Shown in pieces: positions 29,812 to 36,987 of a stretch of DNA of 64,000 bases. The stretch's first letter is position 1. The number at the start of each line of letters is the position of its first letter. The stretch covers positions 62,001 through 126,000 of the forward strand of contig NZ_AUYB01000095.1 in NCBI RefSeq assembly GCF_001625655.1, read 5' to 3'. This DNA comes from Pseudoalteromonas luteoviolacea DSM 6061. GTDB lineage: Bacteria > Pseudomonadota > Gammaproteobacteria > Enterobacterales > Alteromonadaceae. Below the pieces are notes generated by a model. It searched no databases and had not been told where the DNA came from. It saw only the letters and a program-made list of their open reading frames with translations. The position numbers were made by a program, and so were the translations under genes.

Positions 29812-30930
29812 CTAGGTTGCAACGTTATCCAACAGAACCAAGTCATCGCGATGTATCACCACATTGGCACCTTGATATCCCAAAGCCTCATTAATCTGCG
29901 CACTGTGCAAGCCTTTAATGCTTTGCATCTCTTTGTGATCAAACGCAATCAACCCTCGGGCAATCACGCGCCCTTTAAGATCTTTTAATTCGATCAAGTC
30001 ACCTCGGCTAAACTGACCGCTCACATCCGTGACTCCCTTTGCAAGCAAGCTTGCGCCTTTTGTTGAAACAGCTACAACAGCGCCTTGATCACAAATAATT
30101 GCACCGCTACAACGTGGGCCTGATAGCAGCCACTTTTTGCGACCATCCAGTGGCGCGTCAAAGCGGATAACCTTTGTGCTTTTGAGTATATCGTTTTGGA
30201 TATTTAATATCACATTGGGTTCTGCTCCTTTGGCAATGACAGTTTCAATACCAGCTCGTTGAGCAATTTGTGCTGCCTGTAATTTTGTCGCCATGCCACC
30301 GGTGCCTAAAGAAGTGCCTGATCCTCCAGCTAATGCAATGATCTCTTCATCGATTTCATCGACACGTTCAATCAATCGTGCATCAGGATTATTTCGAGGG
30401 TCCGCAGTAAACAATCCTGATTGATCCGTTAATAGTAATAGGCGATCTGCGTTGGCAAGAATCGCCACCAGCGCCGACAAGTTATCATTGTCACCTACTT
30501 TGATCTCAGATGTTGCCACCGCATCATTTTCATTGACGATAGGCACTACATTATGCGCCAAAAGTTGATCTAAAGTATCACGCGCATTGAGATAACGACT
30601 TCTGTCTTCAACATCTGCACGCGTTAACAATAGCTGAGCAACAGGGATATCAAACAAAGAAAATAAACTCTGCCAAAGGTGAATGAGCTGCCCCTGACCT
30701 ATCGCGGCAAGCATTTGCTTCTCGGCTACCGAGTTGCCCACTTCGTTATCCAGTGCTGCGCGACCAGCAGCAACGGCACCACTGGAGACTAACACAACAT
30801 GCCACCCTAAATTTTTGAGCTCGACACATTGGCGCGCCAAATCTACCAGTCGAGGTTTGTTGAGATATAAACTGCCTGCCGTCAACACACTGGTGCCAAG
30901 CTTTACTACTATGACTTTACGTTTAGTCAT
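29812..30930 (-). CDS. proB: Glutamate 5-kinase
   Basis: ProB phosphorylates glutamate in the first step of proline synthesis. The 372-residue protein has the amino-acid kinase start VIVVKLGTSVLT, VSSGAVAAGR, the IPIVNENDAVATSE-type substrate loop (VPIVNENDAVATSE) and DQSGLFTADPR, followed by a C-terminal PUA domain (about 280-372). The ATG at 30930 has AGGTG at 7 bases; a GTG 3 codons upstream is less likely. proA, its usual partner, is not adjacent, so the pathway is split. Confidence 0.95.
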   Translation of the reverse strand: MTKRKVIVVKLGTSVLTAGSLYLNKPRLVDLARQCVELKNLGWHVVLVSSGAVAAGRAALDNEVGNSVAEKQMLAAIGQGQLIHLWQSLFSLFDIPVAQLLLTRADVEDRSRYLNARDTLDQLLAHNVVPIVNENDAVATSEIKVGDNDNLSALVAILANADRLLLLTDQSGLFTADPRNNPDARLIERVDEIDEEIIALAGGSGTSLGTGGMATKLQAAQIAQRAGIETVIAKGAEPNVILNIQNDILKSTKVIRFDAPLDGRKKWLLSGPRCSGAIICDQGAVVAVSTKGASLLAKGVTDVSGQFSRGDLIELKDLKGRVIARGLIAFDHKEMQSIKGLHSAQINEALGYQGANVVIHRDDLVLLDNVAT

Positions 30931-31146
30931 TAAAAACACCTACATTCAAATCGTGACTATTTTTATATCACGCCGATTGGCAATTGAATACTTTCCAAGC
31001 AAGGTGAAGTAATTTTATTCACGTAAAAATGCGTTGTTCACCTTAAACAGAGGTGGGCGTGCTAGAATTCAAGTACTTTGCTCGTATGATCGGCATCAAA
31101 TCGCTGAGCTATATTACATGGCATACTTAGACTCGGAGGTGAAATT

Positions 31147-31356
31147 ATGAAAAAGCCAAATAACAAAAAGGAATTAATCATGTTGCCATTGCTGATCATC
31201 AGTATCGCAATGTGCATTGGCGGACATTTTATTTTGCAACCCAGTTATCAAGATAACCATTGGGCCGAATATAGCTTAGCAGCACTCCCATTCTTAATGT
31301 TCGCTGTTGTTATCATCGCTATTAAACTGGCTATTAAAGCCGACAAAGAAGAATGA
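31147..31356 (+). CDS. Small two-helix membrane protein, unknown
   Basis: A 69-residue protein with a basic start (MKKPNNKKE), two hydrophobic helices (about 12-27 and 43-62) and a charged tail. The ribosome site GGAGGTGAAATT before the ATG is strong, which supports expression. No family is recognised. It stands between proB and an amidohydrolase gene and shares direction with the latter; an inverted repeat AAGGTGAA...TTCACCTT at about 30999-31042 lies upstream of it. Confidence 0.7.
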   Translation: MKKPNNKKELIMLPLLIISIAMCIGGHFILQPSYQDNHWAEYSLAALPFLMFAVVIIAIKLAIKADKEE

Positions 31357-31479
31357 ATTGCGCCAATACGAGAGTTGCAACAGGGCAGATACGTGAGTAA
31401 TAATTATTTCAATTCTTGTTCTTGAAGAAAAATAATGTATCTATAACCCACTCTATAACAATTAAAAATAAGGCACAGC

Positions 31480-33123
31480 GTGAAACAGTTACTCTTACTT
31501 TGGCTATTGACCGCCAGTCATTGGTGCTACGCACAATTTACCATTATACACAATGTAAATGGCTATACACCGACACGAGCCGGCACGATTCAGCACTTTT
31601 CAACGATCGTCATCAAAGATGGTAAAGTAGTTAAAACAGGTGATGAAAGCACCCTAAAACAGTACCCTCAGACTAGCCCAATCGATGGTAAAGGATTGAC
31701 TATGCTGCCGGGTCTGATTGATGCGCATGGGCATGTTATTGGTCTGGGGCACAACCTTTCACAACTTGACTTACGAAATAGTAAATCAGTGGCCGACGTA
31801 GGCAAAAAACTCCAAAACTATGCTCAAAAAAATCCAAGTGGTTGGATCCTTGGCCGTGGCTGGGATCAAACAAAGTGGACACCGAGCTCTTTTCCCACTG
31901 CTCGCGATTTAGATAAATACGTTTCAAATCGTCCAGTTGTTTTAACGAGAGTAGATGGCCACGCCATATGGGCAAACTCAAAAGCGATGGAACTTGCTGG
32001 TATTAAGCACACCCATACCTCACCAGCTGGCGGCGAAATAATTAGGCTTGAAAATGGCCAACCAAGTGGCATTTTTATAGACAAAGCTGAGCTATTAATT
32101 ACAAAGCATATTGCTTCACCATCTGCGGGCCAAATCAACAAAGCATTGGATATGGCCGGCAAGCACTTACTGAGTCTCGGTATAACCTCCGTTCATGATG
32201 CGGGTATTGATTTTGCGACATGGCAGCTTTACCAACAACGTGCAAAACACCAAACACTACCACTGCGTATTTATGCCATGCTGAGTGCATCCGATTCAAA
32301 TTTAGATACCATGTTAAAAGCAGGCATCTACAAAGAGCAAAAAGACTACCTCTCAATTAGAAGCGTAAAAATTTATGCAGATGGAGCACTAGGCAGTAGA
32401 GGGGCAGCATTGATAGGTGACTATAAAGATCGACCTGGATACCAAGGGTTGATGCTTGAACAGCAATCTAGCTTGGAGGCACTGATAACAAAAAGTGTAA
32501 AGCACGGCTTCAGCGCACATACTCACGCAATTGGCGATCGTGCCAACCGTATTGTTTTAGATAGTTACCAAAATGTGTTCAAACAAGCAGGCGGCAAGCT
32601 GCTCAGAAATAGAATTGAGCATGCCCAATTGGTAAACCTTGAAGATATTCCTAGATTCAAAGCATTAAAAATTATTCCCTCTATGCAACCTGTGCATGCT
32701 ACCTCGGATATGCATATGGCTGAAAAGCGTTTAGCGCAATCTCAATTGCAAGGTGCTTATGCATGGCAAACATTTCTCAAACAAGGCGTAAAAGTCGCGG
32801 CAGGTTCAGACTTTCCGGTTGAGCTAGCCAACCCCTTTGATGGGCTTTATGCAGCCATTACACGCACAGATAAAATGGCAAACCCAGAGGGAGGGTGGAG
32901 ACCAGCGGAACGACTAACAAAACAGCAAGCACTGCAGGCGTTTACGTTAGACGCAGCCTATGCGGCTTTTCAAGAGTTTAAACTTGGCAGTTTAGAGCAC
33001 GGTAAATGGGCTGACTTTATATTGGTTGATCAAGACTATTTTAAATCAGATGTCCATGCACTTTTAAAAACGCAGGTAGAACAAACTTGGATTGCGGGAG
33101 AGCGCAAATACATGCGCCCTTAA
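31480..33123 (+). CDS. Exported amidohydrolase of the YtcJ-like family
   Basis: The 547-residue protein starts at a GTG with a signal peptide (KQLLLLWLLTASHWCYA). It then shows a metal-dependent amidohydrolase: MLPGLIDAHGHVIGLGHN gives the first metal His pair, HTHAIGDRANR and EHAQLV further His ligands, and AGSDFPVE the late metal Asp. YtcJ-like members act on N-acyl or formamide-type substrates, but activity is poorly known. Secretion to the periplasm is expected from the signal. Its stop overlaps the convergent small YgjV-like gene by 4 bases. Confidence 0.9.
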   Translation: MKQLLLLWLLTASHWCYAQFTIIHNVNGYTPTRAGTIQHFSTIVIKDGKVVKTGDESTLKQYPQTSPIDGKGLTMLPGLIDAHGHVIGLGHNLSQLDLRNSKSVADVGKKLQNYAQKNPSGWILGRGWDQTKWTPSSFPTARDLDKYVSNRPVVLTRVDGHAIWANSKAMELAGIKHTHTSPAGGEIIRLENGQPSGIFIDKAELLITKHIASPSAGQINKALDMAGKHLLSLGITSVHDAGIDFATWQLYQQRAKHQTLPLRIYAMLSASDSNLDTMLKAGIYKEQKDYLSIRSVKIYADGALGSRGAALIGDYKDRPGYQGLMLEQQSSLEALITKSVKHGFSAHTHAIGDRANRIVLDSYQNVFKQAGGKLLRNRIEHAQLVNLEDIPRFKALKIIPSMQPVHATSDMHMAEKRLAQSQLQGAYAWQTFLKQGVKVAAGSDFPVELANPFDGLYAAITRTDKMANPEGGWRPAERLTKQQALQAFTLDAAYAAFQEFKLGSLEHGKWADFILVDQDYFKSDVHALLKTQVEQTWIAGERKYMRP

Positions 33124-33338
33124 TCTTTGCCTTTGAGTAGCTTAATCAAGTGATAAATATTGACCAGCGCGAGAAGACCGTTGGTCAATACTACAGGCCA
33201 AGCACTGATCATTGCGCCGTATATTGTAAAACAAATACAACCGGCCAAGTTAAACCAACGCAATTTAGTTACATTGGTCATCATCAGTGAAACAACTAAG
33301 AATACAGATGCAAGATAACCTAAATACTCCCAAGTCAT
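33120..33338 (-). CDS. YgjV-like small inner-membrane protein
   Basis: The 72-residue product has two to three hydrophobic helices and the pattern LGYLASVFLVVSLMMTNVTKLRWFNLAGCICFTIYG found in the repeat unit of YgjV-type inner-membrane proteins. It corresponds to one unit of that two-unit family, so it is a short member rather than an obvious fragment. No function is known. The end overlaps the amidohydrolase stop on the other strand. Confidence 0.75.
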   Translation of the reverse strand: MTWEYLGYLASVFLVVSLMMTNVTKLRWFNLAGCICFTIYGAMISAWPVVLTNGLLALVNIYHLIKLLKGKD

Positions 33339-33632
33339 TTGTTCTCTCCTCTTAGTTGGGTTAGCATTAAAAAAACGGCTACAAAAACCGAATAAAGATC
33401 CTATCTAGAGATCTTTAAGAGTGTGCTGTAAGCAGGATCTACTCACCAGTCAAACAACCGATTGCGTTAGATCTTAGTTCACAGAACCATAATTGATAAG
33501 ATACTTATCGCGTTAAGGAATCAATGCGACCAAAACTCACAAAGAAGTAACGCGCATAGCACTTGAATAACGTCGTTCATGCTATCTTTATAATAATTTA
33601 ATAAATAGGACAATTGTCCGAGAGCCAACCAG
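33339..33632. other. Intergenic region with clustered GATC sites
   Basis: The 294 bases between the YgjV-like gene and the Crp-family gene hold four GATC sites within 77 bases (33397, 33410, 33436, 33470). The first two lie in an inverted repeat, AAAGATC...GATCTTT (33394-33416). The rest is AT-rich, with no ORF. A Dam-sensitive control region for one of the neighbours is possible; no good DnaA box was found. Confidence 0.45.
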
Positions 33633-34289
33633 ATGTTCCAATATCACTTTTCAACCACTTTGGTAGAGCAACTATTAAGTTTTGCAGGTAATAGCTTTCA
33701 ACACCGCAAAAAAGAAATTTTGATCCATCAAGATGAACCACTGAGTAAACTCATTTTGGTAAGAAGTGGGACTGTATCTTTTAGTTATGATGTCGGTAAC
33801 GGCAGGCGCTTACTCCTCGGTCAACTTGACTGCAATAATACGCTTATCGGTGAGATAGAAGCTCTTAACAACCAACCCTGTATTTACACCGTTAGTTGCT
33901 TAAGTGATGTGCAGTACAACCTTATTGAACTGAAACATTGGCGACAGTTGCTATTAGAGCAACCCGAGTTGAGCTTATACACAGCCCAAACAATTGCAGC
34001 CAAGTTTACTGAGAATCAAAAAATCAACTTGGACAAACTGCTATTACCGCTGAGTTATAACATTGCTAAAGACTGTCTTTTAAGAGCTGAGAATAGCCAT
34101 CCAACATTGCTGCGTGCCTACTCAACGGTTAGTGCTGAAGCTGAGCGATTTGCAACCACAGAAAGAGCCTACAGAAGAGTGGTTAGCGAACTTGTAGAAA
34201 AAGGTTTAATTGAAAGAACAAGCTCGGGTCTAAAGCCTATAAATCTGGCGCTTTTGAGCGACTTTGTTGATAGTTTTTCGCAAATTTAA
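33633..34289 (+). CDS. Crp/Fnr family regulator, YeiL-like
   Basis: The 218-residue protein has an N-terminal cyclic-nucleotide-binding-like jelly roll (about 10-115; KKEILIHQDEPLSKLILVRSG) and a C-terminal winged helix (about 165-215; TTERAYRRVVSELVEKGLI, then GLKPINL). Length and layout resemble E. coli YeiL. The cAMP-binding residues of Crp are not obvious, so the ligand may differ. No strong ribosome site precedes the ATG. The lipoprotein gene downstream has its own promoter, so a regulatory link is only possible. Confidence 0.8.
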   Translation: MFQYHFSTTLVEQLLSFAGNSFQHRKKEILIHQDEPLSKLILVRSGTVSFSYDVGNGRRLLLGQLDCNNTLIGEIEALNNQPCIYTVSCLSDVQYNLIELKHWRQLLLEQPELSLYTAQTIAAKFTENQKINLDKLLLPLSYNIAKDCLLRAENSHPTLLRAYSTVSAEAERFATTERAYRRVVSELVEKGLIERTSSGLKPINLALLSDFVDSFSQI

Positions 34290-34396
34290 TGACAGCAATA
34301 TTATTGTTTTTTTAACATTTTAAAGTTCAGATCCCAATTTGAGATCAATGTGTTATTATTAAAAGTGAATTTTTGGATAAAGTTAGAACAGTTCAC

Positions 34397-34425
34397 TTGA
34401 CGAACATTTAATGTACGCTTATCCT
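34397..34425 (+). promoter_or_regulatory. Strong sigma70-type promoter for the lipoprotein gene
   Basis: TTGACG (34397-34402), a 17-base spacer and TATCCT (34420-34425) form a near-consensus promoter about 100 bases before the lipoprotein ATG. The leader between them may carry further control; GAACAGTTC at 34387-34395 is a small palindrome just upstream of the -35. Confidence 0.7.
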
Positions 34426-34525
34426 CTAATCACTAATTTGCGTGCAGGGCAAGGCTGTCTTACATCTGCAATTGATTAGTTTAAAACTCTCAGTTTACTT
34501 GTATTTAAAGGAAAAGGTAAAAATC

Positions 34526-36157
34526 ATGGGAAATAAAAATTTCAAGCTGACTAAACTTGCCCTAGCGTTGGGTGTAACTGTAAGTTTAGCTGGCTGTTTT
34601 AGCGACAATGACAACGATGTAACTGTAACTCCGCCAGATCCGGATCCGGGCACAATTACAGTCCCTTCACCAGATACCCCTGAAGCTCTTTCATCATACG
34701 TTTCTGTAACTGTAACTGACAGTGCAACAGGCAACGTAGTTGATAACGCTACTATCACGTTCTTTGAAAGCGGTGCAGCTTCAACTAACGTAACAGATTT
34801 AGACGGTGCAGATATCACATCTCAAACGTCTGCTGACGGTGCATTCGCATTCAAGACTAAAGATGGCGTTACATCTTTAACTTTAGCGGTTTCTGCTGCT
34901 GAGTACCTTGAAGGTTCTGCTGTTGTAGACCTAAGCGGCGACGACAATGCAGTAAATGTTGCTGTTAACCTAGTTAGCAAAGCTAACCTAGCTGTAGCAT
35001 CACAAGCTGACCTAGCAACTGCAGATGGTAAGCTAGCTGCTGCTCTTTCTGTTGAAGCAAATTCAGATAAAGGTGGCGCAAAGCTTGATATCCCAACAAC
35101 CGTAACTCTACAAGATGCTGACGGTAACGCTATTTCTGGCACAGTTTCTGTTGAAGTAGCAACGGCTGATTTAACTGCTGAAGCAGGCAAAGCAAGCGCG
35201 GCAAGCATTATTCCAGCTGGCCTGAACGCTGGTAACACTACAAATGTACTAGTGCCTGCTGGTATCGTTACTGTAAACATCTCAGCGGGTGACACTGCTG
35301 TTAAAACGCTTTCTGAAGCAGTTACACTAACGACTAACTTCCCAGAGACGTACACGAAAGCTGATGGTAACGGCCTAGCTCAAAATGACGCTTTTGACGT
35401 ATACGCATACGACGAAACAAAAGCTTCTTGGAGCAAACTAGACTCACAAGCAGTTGTTGCTGCAAAGTCTGGTACGGTTTTCCCAGCAAGCTTTGAAACA
35501 ACTCACTTCTCAAGCTTCGTACCGGTTGAAACGGTAACAGGTTGTTCTGAAGAAATATCTTTCGCGTTCACTGGTGATGCAGTTCCTGCTTCTGGTCTGA
35601 ACATGAAGATTACTTCTAGCGCTATTGATAAGACTAAGATTGTAAACAGTGCATCTGGCGTACTATACGCTCAAGGCACTGCAGGTGCTGCAGGCATTAC
35701 ATCATCAGCAACGGTTAACGTTCAAGTATCAGACGCAAACGGCAACGTTTGGGGCAACGCAAGCAATGTATCTCTGTGTAATAGCAGTGCAACAGCAGCT
35801 GACATCGCAATTGAACTTGATGCGCCTGTAACTTATGTAGACCAAGACTTCAGCCTAACATACACGTGTAGTAACACTGACCAGCCTAACAACCAACTAG
35901 CATTCACTGGTGCATTGGTTCGTTATAACCAAGAAGGTAAAGCACCTCTAATCGCGGCTGAGACAGATGGTACTTACGCTCTAACTGGTCTTGTTTCTGG
36001 TGCAACGTATGAAGTATCAGTAATTCCAGTAGGAGTAGATGTTGGTGATGCATCACTAACTGTACCTACATTCACTGCTGCGGCAGGTGAAGCAGTATCG
36101 TTCAATGTTGGACGTAGTAACTGTCAAACTAGCACAGTGACTGGTAGCGGTAGCTAA
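34526..36157 (+). CDS. Secreted lipoprotein with Ig/carboxypeptidase-regulatory-like domains, probably abundant
   Basis: From the ATG at 34526 (AAAAGGT upstream) the 543-residue product has a lipoprotein signal with lipobox LAGC (Cys24), then an acidic Asp/Pro linker (SDNDNDVTVTPPDPDPG). An Ala/Thr/Val-rich beta-sandwich region follows, with segments such as VSVTVTDSATGNVVDNATITF that look like a carboxypeptidase-regulatory or Ig fold, then a second half with a few Cys residues (VTGCSEE, SLCNSS, YTCSN, SNCQT) that may pair. Codons are biased towards GCT, GTA/GTT and ACT compared with neighbours, suggesting high expression, in line with the strong promoter and terminator. Function is unknown; it could be surface or periplasmic. 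Confidence 0.88.
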   Translation: MGNKNFKLTKLALALGVTVSLAGCFSDNDNDVTVTPPDPDPGTITVPSPDTPEALSSYVSVTVTDSATGNVVDNATITFFESGAASTNVTDLDGADITSQTSADGAFAFKTKDGVTSLTLAVSAAEYLEGSAVVDLSGDDNAVNVAVNLVSKANLAVASQADLATADGKLAAALSVEANSDKGGAKLDIPTTVTLQDADGNAISGTVSVEVATADLTAEAGKASAASIIPAGLNAGNTTNVLVPAGIVTVNISAGDTAVKTLSEAVTLTTNFPETYTKADGNGLAQNDAFDVYAYDETKASWSKLDSQAVVAAKSGTVFPASFETTHFSSFVPVETVTGCSEEISFAFTGDAVPASGLNMKITSSAIDKTKIVNSASGVLYAQGTAGAAGITSSATVNVQVSDANGNVWGNASNVSLCNSSATAADIAIELDAPVTYVDQDFSLTYTCSNTDQPNNQLAFTGALVRYNQEGKAPLIAAETDGTYALTGLVSGATYEVSVIPVGVDVGDASLTVPTFTAAAGEAVSFNVGRSNCQTSTVTGSGS

Positions 36158-36177
36158 TAATTAAGTAAACTGAACAT

Positions 36178-36207
36178 AAAAGCTGCGATTTATCGCAGCT
36201 TTTTTTT
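36178..36207 (+). terminator. Terminator of the lipoprotein gene
   Basis: An 11-bp stem (AAAAGCTGCGA at 36178-36188 with TCGCAGCTTTT at 36193-36203), a 4-base TTTA loop and an 8-base T-run: a textbook intrinsic terminator. Confidence 0.95.
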
Positions 36208-36400
36208 ATCCTTTAATTTGTCTCTGCTTTATACAAGCAAAAGCTTTGATAATTTAAGCTCCTAATACCACCCTCTCCCCTTTCCTAGCTGCATAAAAAT
36301 GTTTACGAGTGCCCAAGCTAGCAATTGACTCAGCACAAGCCTCACAGCCATTCTGGGTTGTTAGAATAGAGTGCGTAATTGCACAGTAGAGAAAGCCGAA

Positions 36401-36725
36401 GCAAACTTAGGTGGATAATGATCCAAAATTTACGTCGAGTGCTTTAGAAAATTGCTCTTTTGAAAAGTGCATAAACTCGAGCGTGTTAAGCCCGAAGGAC
36501 TGTACCCTGCCAGTTGTTGAGCGATTTATTCGCCGCTATCGAAAAGAAGTATTGGGTTTATATCTTTTGAGTCACATCACCAGGTTCGCGACAATGCACA
36601 GATGAATGGTTAGATATTTATAATTATGAACCGCCTCACGATGCACTAGGAGATCAAACTCCAATGGGCTATCTTGAGGCAGCATAATTCTACTAATGAG
36701 CTGTACTAAAATCAGGGCAGTTACA
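36401..36725 (+). pseudogene. Decayed IS3-family transposase (OrfB 3' part)
   Basis: Fragments of an IS3-family transposase remain in shifting frames. DNDPKFTSSALENC corresponds to the catalytic DNGxEF region, VERFIRRYRKEVLGLYL to the next conserved block, and, after a frame change near 36597, DEWLDIYNYEPPHDALGDQTPMGYLEAA to the C terminus, ending at a TAA near 36687. The N-terminal two thirds of the element are missing and stops interrupt the frame. The segment ends at 36725 with ...GGGCAGTTACA, which reads as the CA end of an IS3-type terminal repeat. It lies between the lipoprotein gene and the polysaccharide region. Confidence 0.8.
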
Positions 36726-36726
36726 A

Positions 36727-36861
36727 TCAGGTTCGCGACAATGCAATGAGTGGTTAGATACTTATCATTATTAACTGCCCTTGATGCATCTAGAGAGCAA
36801 ATTCCAATGGGCTACTACCTCGAGACAAGTAAGCTTAACTTTACTAACTGAGGCGGTTACA
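36727..36861 (+). repeat. Second, tandem remnant of the same transposase 3' end
   Basis: Bases 36728-36861 repeat, imperfectly, the last 145 bases of the preceding remnant. An 18-base stretch (CAGGTTCGCGACAATGCA) is identical at 36581-36598 and 36728-36745, WLDTYHY and IPMGYYLET can be read in broken frames, and it ends in GAGGCGGTTACA, parallel to the end of the first copy. Either a local duplication of an already damaged element or two nested insertions would explain it. Confidence 0.75.
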
Positions 36862-36917
36862 AGAGCGCTAACTCTTTTTCTCTATTTTCGCATTATTAAG
36901 GGTTGAATGGCGTTTAC

Positions 36918-36966
36918 AAAAAACCTCAGGTCGGCTCGCAAATATTACAATTAAGCCGAGCTGAGG
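36918..36966 (-). terminator. Terminator of the YjbH-like gene
   Basis: A 13-base arm (36924-36936) pairs with 36954-36966 (CCTCAG.TCGGCT with AGCCGA.CTGAGG, one G-G mismatch) and is followed on the minus strand by TTTTTT, about 20 bases past the stop. Confidence 0.88.
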
Positions 36967-36987
36967 GGGTTGTGCTTTGAAAGATTC

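Noticed and set aside
33391-33510. Replication-origin-like sequence (GATC cluster with AGAGATCT)
   Set aside because: No clear DnaA boxes were found and none of the usual origin neighbours (dnaA, mnmG, mioC, parAB, rep) is present, so I keep only the GATC observation.
34822-35355. Long open frame antisense to the lipoprotein gene
   Set aside because: It arises from the biased codon use of the sense gene, has no good start signal and gives a low-complexity Ala/Ser/Thr product.
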